Shown piece after piece: positions 1 through 7,928 of a DNA stretch of 17,704 nucleotides. Where the stretch lies: assembly GCA_009908885.1 (NCBI GenBank), contig JAAAOL010000010.1, forward strand, positions 1 to 17,704. Reading direction: 5' to 3'. Source of the stretch: Bacteroidota bacterium (lineage in GTDB: Bacteria; Bacteroidota; Rhodothermia; Rhodothermales; JAAAOL01). Below the pieces are notes generated by a model, which was not told the DNA's origin, did no database searches, and saw only the letters and a program-made list of their open reading frames with translations. How positions within the stretch are numbered: position 1 is the stretch's first letter; each line of letters begins with the position of its first letter. Position numbers and translations under genes: made by a program.

Positions 1-1
1 C

Positions 2-1339
2 GGCATGGAGCATCACTCCAACATCGTGCCCTGGCAGATGCTGTGCGAGCAGCAGGGCGCCCGCCTCCGCGTCATCCCGATCGACGACCGGGGCGAGGTC
101 GACCTCGACGCCTACCGGGAGCTGCTGACCGAGCGCACCAAGCTGGTCGCCCTCGTGCACATCTCCAACGCGCTCGGCACCATCAATCCCGTCGAGCGCA
201 TGATCGACGCGGCGCACGACCGCGGCATCCCGGTGCTGCTCGACGGCGCGCAGGCGGTGCCGCATCAGCGGGTGGACGTGCAGGCGCTGGACGCCGACTT
301 CTACTGCTTCTCCGGCCACAAGATGTTCGGCCCGACGGGCGTGGGCATCCTGTACGGCAAGGAGGCGCACCTGGAGGTCATGCCCCCCTACCAGGGTGGC
401 GGCGACATGATCGAGCGCGTCACGTTCGAGCGAACGACCTACGACCGGCTGCCCCACAAGTTCGAGGCAGGCACGCCCCACATCGCGGGCGGCCTCGGCC
501 TCGCGGCGGCGGCGGACTTCATGACCGGCCTGGGCCACGACGCCATCCAGGCCCACGAGGATGCGCTGCTGGCGTACGCGACGGACCAGCTTGAGGCGAT
601 CGACGGCCTCCGGCTCGTCGGCACCGCCACGAACAAAGCCAGCGTCCTGTCTTTCGTGCTCGATGGCGTGCACCCGTACGACGCGGGCACGCTGCTGGAC
701 CGCCACGGCATCGCCGTGCGGACGGGCCACCACTGCACACAGCCGCTGATGGATCGCTTCGGGCTGGAAGGCACGATCCGCGCCTCCCTCGCCCTCTACA
801 ATACGCGCGAGGACGTGGATGCGCTGGTCGACGCCCTCCATACGCTGCGATCCACGATGGCATCGACCGAAGAGACTTCGACCGCGCCTGCCCCGGCGGT
901 GGCTGTCGACGAGACGGTCGAGGAGCGGATGCAGGAGGTGATCGACGAGTTCACCTTCCTGGACGACCTGAACCTGCGCCGCGAGCACCTGATGGACCTC
1001 GGCGCCGCGCTGCCCGCTCTGGACGAGCAGTACCGGACGGACGACTACCGCATCCACGGGTGTCAGTCGAAGGTCTGGCTGCACGCCGAAGAGCGCGACG
1101 GGCGCGTCCGCTTCCAGGCCGACAGCAACGCCATGATCACGAAGGGCCTCATCGCCCTCCTGGTGCGGGTGCTGGACGGGCAGCCGCCGCAGGCCATCCT
1201 GAACGCCGACCTCGACCGGTTCCTCGAAGACATCGGCATGGAGCACCTGATCTCCGCCAATCGCAAGAACGGCCTCGCCGCCATGATCAAACAGATCAAG
1301 CTCTACGCCCTCGCGCTCGACAACGCCGCCTCCGCTTGA
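2..1339 (+). CDS. sufS: Cysteine desulfurase SufS fused to SufE (5' end outside window)
   Basis: This is a PLP-dependent cysteine desulfurase that supplies sulfur for Fe-S cluster assembly in the cytosol, joined to its sulfur acceptor SufE. The frame is open to the left edge. The first visible Met (base 5) starts the internal SufS motif [10 protein letters not shown], so about 120 N-terminal residues are missing by comparison with SufS. Counting from that Met, the sequence shows the cofactor motif DGAQ (80-83), the PLP lysine in SGHK (Lys106), and the persulfide cysteine in RTGHHC (Cys244). An Ala/Pro/Thr-rich linker follows (about 284-304). A SufE domain runs from about 305 to 440, with its acceptor cysteine in HGCQSK (Cys353). 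Both catalytic cysteines are present, so the fusion looks active. The SufT-like gene follows 39 nt downstream. Other suf genes probably lie upstream of the window. Identification of both halves is firm. Confidence 0.95.
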   Translation, partial: GMEHHSNIVPWQMLCEQQGARLRVIPIDDRGEVDLDAYRELLTERTKLVALVHISNALGTINPVERMIDAAHDRGIPVLLDGAQAVPHQRVDVQALDADFYCFSGHKMFGPTGVGILYGKEAHLEVMPPYQGGGDMIERVTFERTTYDRLPHKFEAGTPHIAGGLGLAAAADFMTGLGHDAIQAHEDALLAYATDQLEAIDGLRLVGTATNKASVLSFVLDGVHPYDAGTLLDRHGIAVRTGHHCTQPLMDRFGLEGTIRASLALYNTREDVDALVDALHTLRSTMASTEETSTAPAPAVAVDETVEERMQEVIDEFTFLDDLNLRREHLMDLGAALPALDEQYRTDDYRIHGCQSKVWLHAEERDGRVRFQADSNAMITKGLIALLVRVLDGQPPQAILNADLDRFLEDIGMEHLISANRKNGLAAMIKQIKLYALALDNAASA

Positions 1340-1378
1340 TTTCAGACTTCACTCGAACAGCACGCCCGATTTTGCTCC

Positions 1379-1729
1379 ATGACTGACGCCCCCGAGCACA
1401 CCAGCCTCATCAACGAGACGGACGACGACGAGGTGATCGACCGCGCCGTCGCCGCGATGCGCGAGGTGTACGATCCCGAGATTCCGGTCAACATCTTCGA
1501 CCTCGGCCTCATCTACCTCCTCCACGTCGACGCCGACCGGAAGGCGTTCGTGCGCATGACGCTGACCGCGCCCAACTGCCCCGCAGCAGGTATCCTGCCC
1601 GGCCAGGTCGAGTCCGCCGTCGGCATGACGGACGGCATCGAGGACGTCGAATTGGAACTCACGTTCGATCCGCCCTTCACGCCCGACATGATGTCGGACG
1701 AGGCCAGGCTGAGCCTCGGCTTTATGTAA
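1379..1729 (+). CDS. sufT: SufT-like DUF59/MIP18-family Fe-S assembly protein
   Basis: This is a 116-residue protein of the DUF59 (MIP18/PaaD-like) family, the members of which help mature or deliver Fe-S clusters in the cytosol. Visible hallmarks are the DPEIPVNIFDLGLIY block (32-46), TLTAPNCP with the family's conserved cysteine (Cys67), and a C-terminal block resembling PFTPDMMSDEAR (99-110), typical of the SUF-linked subgroup. The length is normal for that subgroup. It lies directly behind the SufS-SufE gene on the same strand, so it is probably the last gene of a suf operon. The ATG is preceded by a T/C-rich stretch (gattttgctcc) without a Shine-Dalgarno. The symbol sufT follows common naming for SUF-associated DUF59 proteins. 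The exact role in this organism is inferred. Confidence 0.88.
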   Translation: MTDAPEHTSLINETDDDEVIDRAVAAMREVYDPEIPVNIFDLGLIYLLHVDADRKAFVRMTLTAPNCPAAGILPGQVESAVGMTDGIEDVELELTFDPPFTPDMMSDEARLSLGFM

Positions 1730-1745
1730 TCGACCTTCCCCTTCT

Positions 1746-4724
1746 GTGCAGCACGCTCAAACCATAGCGATGGCCCGCAGCCTGCTGGCCGAGGGGCGCG
1801 CGACGGATGTGGCCCGCATGCTGGAGCCGCTCCTCGCCCCCCTGCCCGACGCCGCCCACGCGGCGGATGCGGGACAGGTGCACGTGCGCTGCCTGCTCGC
1901 CCGGGTCCGCCTGCTTCGGAGCGGCGACGCCACCGGAGCGATGACGCTGCTGGCGCCCTTCGAGCCGTGGGAGGTCCGCAATCACCTGGACGCCTCCCAG
2001 CGGGCCGAAGTGAGCCTATGGCTGGGCTGGACGCGCGCCTGGCAGAACGCAACGACGTTCGACGATGCGCGGGCGCTCAACCTGCTGGACGAGGCGCAGC
2101 GTATCTTCAAGGACACCCTCGACACGGACGGCCGCTGCTGGACGCTGCTGGGGCAGGCGCAGGCGTACCTCACGATCGACGAGTATTCGCTGATGCTGCG
2201 CGCGCTGGAAGGCGCCGCCCCGCTGCAGGAGAAGGGCGACGACGCCGAGGCCGCGCTCTGGCTGCATGACCGCAGTGCGTTGGGCGAGCGATTCCGCGGA
2301 CGCTACGCCCGAGCCCAGGACCACATCGACGCGCTCCGCGCCGCCGCCGATGCCTGCGACGACCCGTTCGCGCTGGGCCGCGCGGATGCCTACCAGGCCT
2401 CGCTCGACCTGCTGCTGGGCCGCTCGCCCGACGATGTCGTCGAGACGGCGACGACCGCGATCGCCCGCCTCACGCGCACCGCCGAGCATCCATGCTATGC
2501 GCTCCTGGCGGCCACACGCGACCGCATCAAAGCATTGCACCGCCGCGGCGACTGGGACGAGGCAGACCGCCTCATCACCGAAGGACTGGATCAGCTGGAA
2601 TCCTTGCCGACAGCTCGGGGCCATCTGCTTTTGGAACGCGCCCGCCTCGCGCTCCACCGCGGCCAGCTGGAAGAGGTCGACCGGCTAGCGCACGACGTAG
2701 AGCGCCAGACCGACCGCTTGCAGCATCGCCTGCTGGCCTCGCGCGTGGCCCTCTTGCGGAGTGAACACGCCGTACGACAACGCCGCTCGTCGGACGCACA
2801 GCACCACGCCGAGCGCGCCCTCCAGCGGGCCCAGGAAACCGGGCATCGCGGGCAGCAGCTCCGCGCGCTGTTGCAATGCGCGACCGTCCGCGTGCACCGG
2901 CACGACCTGGACGCCGCCCGCCAGCGCCTCGCCGAGACCGACGCGTACAGCGACTACTTCAGCATCCTCCCCTTCGCGGCCCGGCGCTTCCGGACCTGCG
3001 CGCTGCTGGCCGAGGCCGACGGCTTCCAGCACGACGCCCGCTCTTACTGGACGCAGTCCCTCTCCGCCTGGTCGCTCAGCGGCGACGTCTATCGGACGGC
3101 TCAGGTGCAACTGGCCCTCGCCCGGCTCGATCGGGACCGCGATCCCGTACAGGCGCGCACGCTGCTCGAATCGGCGACCCTCACCTTCAACCGCCTGCAA
3201 GCCCGCACGGAACTGGCCGAGGCGCAAACGCTGCTCGACGTCTGGCCGCCGGACGCCAACGTGACGCCCCGGACGCAGGAGACCACCATCGGCGCCTCCC
3301 TGGCCCGCGCTGCCGTCTCCGTCGACCTCGTCGCAGAGGCGTGGCTGCAGGCCGCCGAACAGCTCCTGCCCGACCGATGGCTCGCCGTCTACCGGCGGGA
3401 TGCCGAGGGTATCTGGACCCGCGTGCACGAACACGGCGCACCGCCTGACGCGATCCACTTCCCCAGCGGGGTCCGCTGGAAGGAGCACGTCGACGGGGTC
3501 GAGTGGGTCCGGCTGCACCCGGACGCGCCCGCCTTCTACTTCGGTGTGGCCCGCCCGCAGCGCCGCGATCCGGCCTGGGAGGTCGCCCTGAACCGGATGC
3601 GCCCGTGGCTGCCCGTGGCCTCGCTCGCCTTCGACCATGCCCTGCTGCGCCGTCAGATGCCCGAGGCGACCAGCGGCGAAGTAGCGGATCGCCCGCCCTC
3701 CTCCCTGCCGCTTGAGGAGTTCGTCTATGCCAGCCCGGCCATGCACGACGTCGTCCAGCGCGTCTTACGCATACGGTCGAGCCACAGCCCGGTGCTCATC
3801 ACCGGCGAGCGCGGCACCGGGAAGGGCGAGATCGCCCGCGCCATTCACGCCACGAGCACCCGTAAGGACGCGCCGTTCCAGCGCTTCACCTGCGCCAACG
3901 TCCCGCCGGACCTCATCACATGCGAGCTGTTCGGCTGCGTCGAGTCGAACGATCCGGCCACCCTCAAACATGACGGCACGCTCGCGAAGGCCGACGGCGG
4001 GACGGTCTTCTTGGACGAAGTGGCGGACTTGCCCCTGAACGTGCAGAAAAAGCTGCTCAGCGTGATCCGCACGGGGGACGCCTATCCCGTGGACGCCGTC
4101 CACCCGCAGGCGCTCAACGTCCGCCTCGTCGCCTCCACCCGGCAGGACCTGGAAGCGCTCATCCGCGACGGCCAGTTTGACGAGGAATTGTACTACCGGC
4201 TACACACCATCACACTCCACGTGCCGCCCCTGCGCGAGCGACGCGAAGAAATCCCTCTGCTGGCCCGCCATTTCCTGGACCGGCTGCGCCCCGACGGCAT
4301 GCCCCGCCCGACGCTCACCAATCAGGCGATGCAGGCGCTGCTGCACTACGACTGGCCCGGCAACGTGCGGCAACTTCGCAACGAGATCGAGCGGGCGCTC
4401 GTGTTCGTCGGCAACGAGCCCGCCCCGATCATCGACCGCAGCGACTTCTCGGAGGCGATTGCGGAGTCGCACGCGCGACAGCATGATGGCTCCGTGCAGG
4501 TCGACGAACGCATCCTCTCGCCCGAAGTGGACCTGAACGACGTGCTCGCCGGGACGGAAAAGACGCTCATCGAGCGCGTGCTGGCCGAACACGACGGGCA
4601 CGTCACCGCCTCTGCCGAGGCGCTCGGCCTCAGCCGGCAGGGCCTCTACAAAAAGATGAAGCGGCTCGGGATCGACCCGTCCGCCTTCCAGCGAGACACC
4701 TCGACCGCGGCCACGACCTCGTAG
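1746..4724 (+). CDS. TPR/GAF-like/AAA+ (sigma-54 type)/Fis-HTH transcriptional regulator lacking GAFTGA
   Basis: This is a 992-residue regulator. Residues about 10-500 are Ala/Leu/Arg-rich helical repeats that look like TPRs (a probable ligand or protein sensor). Residues about 510-640 resemble a divergent GAF domain. The AAA+ domain spans about 665-900: Walker A GERGTGKG (687-694), Walker B TVFLDE (753-758), an arginine-finger region LYYRLHTITLHVPPLRER, and sensor II WPGNVRQL (870-877). A Fis-type HTH ends the protein (about 938-978). The loop that contacts sigma-54 is missing: after ELFG (727-730) comes CVESNDPATLKHDG instead of the family's H-E-x-GAFTGA. It may therefore act independently of sigma-54, as TyrR and HupR do. 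The start is uncertain: GTG at 1746 (chosen, 17 nt after the SufT stop) or ATG at 1770. Its target genes cannot be told from the neighbours. Confidence 0.88.
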   Translation: MQHAQTIAMARSLLAEGRATDVARMLEPLLAPLPDAAHAADAGQVHVRCLLARVRLLRSGDATGAMTLLAPFEPWEVRNHLDASQRAEVSLWLGWTRAWQNATTFDDARALNLLDEAQRIFKDTLDTDGRCWTLLGQAQAYLTIDEYSLMLRALEGAAPLQEKGDDAEAALWLHDRSALGERFRGRYARAQDHIDALRAAADACDDPFALGRADAYQASLDLLLGRSPDDVVETATTAIARLTRTAEHPCYALLAATRDRIKALHRRGDWDEADRLITEGLDQLESLPTARGHLLLERARLALHRGQLEEVDRLAHDVERQTDRLQHRLLASRVALLRSEHAVRQRRSSDAQHHAERALQRAQETGHRGQQLRALLQCATVRVHRHDLDAARQRLAETDAYSDYFSILPFAARRFRTCALLAEADGFQHDARSYWTQSLSAWSLSGDVYRTAQVQLALARLDRDRDPVQARTLLESATLTFNRLQARTELAEAQTLLDVWPPDANVTPRTQETTIGASLARAAVSVDLVAEAWLQAAEQLLPDRWLAVYRRDAEGIWTRVHEHGAPPDAIHFPSGVRWKEHVDGVEWVRLHPDAPAFYFGVARPQRRDPAWEVALNRMRPWLPVASLAFDHALLRRQMPEATSGEVADRPPSSLPLEEFVYASPAMHDVVQRVLRIRSSHSPVLITGERGTGKGEIARAIHATSTRKDAPFQRFTCANVPPDLITCELFGCVESNDPATLKHDGTLAKADGGTVFLDEVADLPLNVQKKLLSVIRTGDAYPVDAVHPQALNVRLVASTRQDLEALIRDGQFDEELYYRLHTITLHVPPLRERREEIPLLARHFLDRLRPDGMPRPTLTNQAMQALLHYDWPGNVRQLRNEIERALVFVGNEPAPIIDRSDFSEAIAESHARQHDGSVQVDERILSPEVDLNDVLAGTEKTLIERVLAEHDGHVTASAEALGLSRQGLYKKMKRLGIDPSAFQRDTSTAATTS

Positions 4725-4765
4725 CCCGCTCTCCGACCGACAGCCTTCTCATCGCCTGCGCCCCC

Positions 4766-5170
4766 ATGTCTAGCGCCAACGACACGCCGCCCTCGTCCAT
4801 CCGGCTCGACCATGCCTCGGTCATGACCAAGCACCTCGACCGGGCGATCCGCTTCTACGTCGATCTCCTCGGCCTTTCCCTGCGCACCATCGAGGACGAC
4901 CCGATCCGCACGGGCCGCCGTCGCGCCATGCTGACCGACGATGCCCAGAATGACGTCATCGAACTCATCGAGATGACGGATCTGGACCATAAGACCATTC
5001 CCGGGCAGGGCGGCATCCACCACATCGGCTTCCGGCTGCCCGTGCGCGACTGGCACTCGCTCCGCACCCGCCTCGATGCAGAGAGTTACCCCTATCAGGA
5101 AACGAACGGCTGCCTCTTCATCCGTGATGCCGACGGGCTCGTCCTGGAAATCGAGCAGGATGGCTCGTAG
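4766..5170 (+). CDS. VOC-superfamily (glyoxalase-like) protein
   Basis: This 134-residue protein has the paired beta-alpha-beta-beta-beta modules of the vicinal oxygen chelate superfamily. Members include lactoylglutathione lyase, methylmalonyl-CoA epimerase and ring-cleavage dioxygenases. Candidate metal ligands lie at the usual places: His16 (LDHASV), Glu66 (VIEL), His86 (IHHIGF) and Glu128 (LVLEIE). The DADGLVLEIE ending is typical of the family. Phe30-Tyr31 fit the common RFYVDLLGL helix. The substrate cannot be read from the sequence, and one VOC domain of this size fits several activities. The ATG follows a C-rich run (gcgccccc) without a Shine-Dalgarno. The gene ends 23 nt before the stop codon of the convergent TPM gene. 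It lies 41 nt after the regulator and may be co-transcribed with it. Confidence 0.8.
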   Translation: MSSANDTPPSSIRLDHASVMTKHLDRAIRFYVDLLGLSLRTIEDDPIRTGRRRAMLTDDAQNDVIELIEMTDLDHKTIPGQGGIHHIGFRLPVRDWHSLRTRLDAESYPYQETNGCLFIRDADGLVLEIEQDGS

Positions 5171-5193
5171 CAGGGCGCTTCACCACCGTCTCC

Positions 5194-6120
5194 CTACCAA
5201 CTCGCCGATGCGCCGCCGCCGCTGAACGAGCCGCCGCCCCCGCTGAAGCTGCTGCTGCTGGAGTAGCTGCTCCCACTCGAATAGCTGCTGTACGAGCTCC
5301 CCCCCGAGGAGCTGTATCCGGAGCTGGGCGACCACGACGTGCCTCCAGCCCCCTTGCCTCGGGAGCTGCCCATGATGAAAAAGATGACGTGGAGGATGAG
5401 AACACTGATGAACACGGCGATCCCGATATCCATATCGCCGAAGCCCGAGCCGACCAGCCAGCCCACCAGTCCGTAGGGGATCAACAATCCGGCGAAGAGC
5501 CCCCATCGCCGGGCGCGTCCGCGGGTGCTCATGCCCAGCATGGCCGAGGCGATGACGAGCAAGCCGGACAGAATGAAGCCCAGGAGGGCCCGAAACTCAT
5601 CTCCCTGTTCCGCAGCGGTCGCCTCCACGGGCGGCGGCGTGTAGGTCCCCTCCAGCGCACCCACGACCGCGACCGCCCCGGCTTCGATGCCGCCCTCGTA
5701 GTCCCCGCTCCGGAAGTGGGGCACCATCTCGTGACGCAAGATGCGACTCGCCACCACGTCCGGGAGCGCGCCCTCCAGCCCCGTCCCTACCTCGATGCGA
5801 GCGGCCCGATCTGCCGGGGCGACGAGGATCAGCGCACCGTTGTCGAACGTCGCCGTGCCGAGTTGCCAGGTCTCCGCCACCCGGAGGGCGTACTGCTCCA
5901 CCGGCACCCCGTCCAGGGTCGGCACCGTCAGGATGGCGACCTGGTTGGACGTAGTGTCTTCGTGCGCGGCCAGCAGCGCCGTCAACGACCGCTCGACGGT
6001 GGGCGAGAGGACCTCCGCCTGATCGACGACGCGCCCGGTCAGCGTGGGCACCTCCGATTGCCCCCACGCCGGGACGGTCATCAGCAGGCCGACGAGAATA
6101 CATGCCGTCAGTGTACGCAC
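5194..6120 (-). CDS. TPM-domain membrane protein with Ser/Gly-rich tail (paralogue 1)
   Basis: This is a 308-residue envelope protein of the TPM (TLP18.3/Psb32/MOLO-1, YgcG-like) family. A signal peptide (1-20, AWG before Gln21) is followed by the TPM domain (about 25-157) with the conserved features TSNQVAILTV, DNGALILVA (93-101), RIEVGTGLEG (108-117) and HFRSGDYEGGI. Three membrane segments follow (about 178-196, 206-225, 231-250). The tail (251-308) is almost all Ser, Gly and Tyr and ends in the family's Gly-rich motif with a terminal Trp. TPM domains have been linked to phosphatase activity and membrane-protein quality control, but the bacterial role is not settled. The start is GTG, supported by GGGGGAG 6 nt upstream. 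The gene is last in the minus-strand block and closely related to the 6320-7261 gene, which indicates tandem duplication. Confidence 0.88.
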   Translation of the reverse strand: MRTLTACILVGLLMTVPAWGQSEVPTLTGRVVDQAEVLSPTVERSLTALLAAHEDTTSNQVAILTVPTLDGVPVEQYALRVAETWQLGTATFDNGALILVAPADRAARIEVGTGLEGALPDVVASRILRHEMVPHFRSGDYEGGIEAGAVAVVGALEGTYTPPPVEATAAEQGDEFRALLGFILSGLLVIASAMLGMSTRGRARRWGLFAGLLIPYGLVGWLVGSGFGDMDIGIAVFISVLILHVIFFIMGSSRGKGAGGTSWSPSSGYSSSGGSSYSSYSSGSSYSSSSSFSGGGGSFSGGGASASW

Positions 6121-6126
6121 GACTCA

Positions 6127-6133
6127 CTCCCCC
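6127..6133 (-). promoter_or_regulatory. Shine-Dalgarno deciding the GTG start at 6120
   Basis: On the minus strand GGGGGAG lies 6 nt before the GTG that opens the TPM gene. It is one of only two clear Shine-Dalgarno sequences in the window, and it supports the GTG over later in-frame Met codons, which would cut into the signal peptide. Confidence 0.6.
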
Positions 6134-6137
6134 ACAG

Positions 6138-6166
6138 GTTATACTGATTCAGCGTGTTGATGTCCG
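6138..6166 (-). promoter_or_regulatory. Candidate sigma-70-like promoter for the TPM gene at 6120
   Basis: On the minus strand CGGACA (6166-6161) and TATAAC (6143-6138) are separated by exactly 17 nt. The expected transcript start near 6131 would leave a leader of only about 11 nt, overlapping the Shine-Dalgarno. The -35 box lies inside the left arm of an 11-bp inverted repeat. This rests on consensus similarity alone, and Bacteroidota primary sigma factors often prefer other boxes. Confidence 0.4.
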
Positions 6167-6302
6167 GATCTTGTGTCGCCTGTCGTGGTGCGTGATGGGC
6201 ACGGGCCCATCGGCTCCATCAGCGCATTTGCACGCATCACGCAACACAGCTTGTCCCGACACCCTGTCGGGGAAACACGTACCCCAAAGCCATCCGGACA
6301 TC
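6159..6302. repeat. Intergenic block of nested inverted repeats between two TPM genes
   Basis: The 199-nt gap between the two TPM paralogues (6121-6319) holds four inverted repeats. The outer pair is GATGTCCGGAT (6159-6169) and ATCCGGACATC (6292-6302), perfect over 11 bp. Inside are GCGTGATG/CATCACGC (6190-6197 and 6235-6242), GATGGGC/GCCCATC with a 4-nt loop (6194-6211), and CCCGACA/TGTCGGG with a 3-nt loop (6255-6271). The second and third share GATG and so cannot both form. No target-site duplication flanks the outer pair. It could be a structured leader or terminator region, or the remains of a small mobile element. Confidence 0.6.
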
Positions 6303-6319
6303 GCCAGGCGAAAACGGTA

Positions 6320-7261
6320 TTACCAGCTTCCCGATGCACCGCCCCCGCCGAACGATCCGCCCCCGCCGCTAAAGCTGCTGCTGGAGAAGCTACTTCCGCT
6401 CGACCAGCTGGAGGAGCCGCTGCTTCCCGACGAGAACGACCCCCCTCGGAAGCCTTTGACCTCTCCCGCTTCTATTTTCTTGCGTAGCCGCTTCACGAAC
6501 GGAAGGCGCGCTGCCCCCCAGTAGACGATGGTGTACAGCGCCAGGACGATCACCGCGCCCCAGAAGCTCCCCGTGACAAAGCCGCCACCGACGGCGAAAA
6601 AGGCGAACAGAAAGAAGTACATGAACCAGCGCATGGGCCCATCGACCGTCAGCACGCTCAGGATGACGAAGAGCGACGGGACGGACATGAACAGAAGCCC
6701 GAAGAGCATCATCGGGAAGCGATCCGGGGTCGGCGAATAGTCCGACACCGGAGGCGCGTAGGTGCCCTCCAGTGCGCCGACGACGGCTCGGGTCCCGGCC
6801 AGCACGCCCGCATCATAGTTCCCCTCGCGGAAGTGCGGCACGACCTCGTGGCGGATGATGCGGCTCGCCGTCACGTCGGGCAGCGGCCCTTCCAGCCCGA
6901 GCCCAACCTCGATGCGCAACTCGCGCTCCGTCGGGGCGACCAGAAACAGCACGCCATTGTCTCGCTCGGCCGTGCCCAGCCCCCAGGTTTCGGCCACGTC
7001 CAGCGAGTAAGACTCGATGGGCTGCCCCTCCAGCGAAGACACCGTCAGGACAGCGACCTGGTTGGACGTCGAGTCCTCGTGCGCGGCCAGCAGCGCCGTC
7101 AGGGTACGCTCGGTGGTGGACGAGAGAATATCGGCGTCGTCCACCACGCGCCCGGTGAGCGACGGGACGGTGGGCTGAGCGACACCGACGCCCGGACGAA
7201 TGAGCACCAAGAGGCCGACCAGCAGCAGGAGGCCGAGGCGTGTCGAGGGCTTACTCGGCAT
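6320..7261 (-). CDS. TPM-domain membrane protein with Ser/Gly-rich tail (paralogue 2)
   Basis: This 313-residue protein is a close relative of the 5194-6120 product. A signal peptide (about 1-29, ending GVGVAQ) leads to a TPM domain (about 33-168) with TSNQVAVLTV, DNGVLFLVA (101-109), RIEVGLGLEG (116-125) and HFREGNYDAGV. Three membrane segments follow (about 184-204, 209-229, 233-251), then a Ser/Gly/Phe-rich tail ending GGGGASGSW. The frame stays open to 7330, but the ATG at 7261 is chosen. It gives a proper signal peptide and is preceded by GGGAGGAG 4 nt upstream. It also overlaps the end of the upstream TPM gene by 11 nt, which suggests translational coupling. The paralogues differ most in the membrane region and tail. 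The biochemical role is unknown, probably at the inner membrane facing the periplasm. Confidence 0.88.
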   Translation of the reverse strand: MPSKPSTRLGLLLLVGLLVLIRPGVGVAQPTVPSLTGRVVDDADILSSTTERTLTALLAAHEDSTSNQVAVLTVSSLEGQPIESYSLDVAETWGLGTAERDNGVLFLVAPTERELRIEVGLGLEGPLPDVTASRIIRHEVVPHFREGNYDAGVLAGTRAVVGALEGTYAPPVSDYSPTPDRFPMMLFGLLFMSVPSLFVILSVLTVDGPMRWFMYFFLFAFFAVGGGFVTGSFWGAVIVLALYTIVYWGAARLPFVKRLRKKIEAGEVKGFRGGSFSSGSSGSSSWSSGSSFSSSSFSGGGGSFGGGGASGSW

Positions 7262-7928
7262 CGCGCTCCTCCCGGCGCCGTACGCGCACGCGGTCCGACA
7301 GCTCGTTTGGATCATCCTCCTGCACCCCAATGCCGCGACGCGCCAGCAGCTGCCCGCACTCGTCGATCGCCTGCACGAGCCCGTCCGCCAGCCGATCGTC
7401 GCGGATCGCTTCCCGGAGATGCTCGACGATCGAGACCCATGCCTCGGGCTGCACGTGCTGGTTGATGCCCGTGTCGCCCAGCACCTCGATGTGATGCTCG
7501 AACAGCGAGATGAAGATGAGGATGCCTGTCCGGTCGCGCGTGTCGAAGACTTCTTCTTCGACGAAGGCCTGCATGGCCCGGCGGTGGACGGTCTCCTCGA
7601 TCAGCGCCCGTCCGGCGAGCCAGCGTTGCAGCGGCGGGCTGATGGCGACGAGGCCCGCTCCCAGCGTCCCGGCGATGAGGGTGAGCAACGTGCTTCCCCA
7701 GCTCGCGTAGAGCCAGGACAGCCCCCAGCCGTCGTACACTTGCATGACGATCAGCGCGACGCCAAGGACGGTGACCGCTGCCCCGGCCGCCCCGCGCCAG
7801 ATCGCGACGTCATACGGGCCGCTGCGGTTAAGGATGAAGGGGACGATCTCTCCGGCGGTGTTGCCCTCGGCGGCCTCGACGGCGGCACGAAGACGTTCCC
7901 GCTCGGTGTCAGAAAAGAGTGGCTGCAT
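7251..7928 (-). CDS. TPM-domain protein with an internal membrane hairpin
   Basis: This 225-residue protein belongs to the second bacterial TPM type, without a signal peptide or Ser/Gly tail. The N-terminus (FSDTERERLRAAVEAAEGNTAGEIVPFIL) is the usual first helix and strand of that type. Two membrane segments (about 43-63 and 74-97) interrupt the domain. The second half contains RTGILIFISLFEHHIEVLGDTGI (133-155), which matches the TPM core. An Arg/Glu-rich C-terminus (212-225) follows. The frame is open to 8006, but ATG 7928 is chosen because the family starts at this point and the upstream residues look non-coding. No Shine-Dalgarno is visible. Its stop overlaps the start of the next TPM gene by 11 nt, so the two are almost certainly co-translated. 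It is likely an inner-membrane partner of the secreted-type TPM proteins. Confidence 0.83.
   Translation of the reverse strand: MQPLFSDTERERLRAAVEAAEGNTAGEIVPFILNRSGPYDVAIWRGAAGAAVTVLGVALIVMQVYDGWGLSWLYASWGSTLLTLIAGTLGAGLVAISPPLQRWLAGRALIEETVHRRAMQAFVEEEVFDTRDRTGILIFISLFEHHIEVLGDTGINQHVQPEAWVSIVEHLREAIRDDRLADGLVQAIDECGQLLARRGIGVQEDDPNELSDRVRVRRREERDAE
7266..7273 (-). promoter_or_regulatory. Shine-Dalgarno deciding the ATG start at 7261
   Basis: On the minus strand GGGAGGAG ends 4 nt before the ATG at 7261 and lies inside the coding region of the upstream TPM gene. It is the strongest ribosome binding site in the window. It fits re-initiation or coupled translation across the 11-nt overlap. 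Confidence 0.7.

Noticed and set aside
5153..5193. Bidirectional terminator between the convergent VOC and TPM genes
   Set aside because: The gap is 23 nt. The only stem found (CGAGC/GCTCG) lies across the VOC stop with no T-run, too weak to call.
5220..5320. Tandem DNA repeat from the gctgctg-rich stretch
   Set aside because: It is the coding sequence for the Ser-rich tail of the TPM protein. The repeats are irregular and explained by the protein composition.
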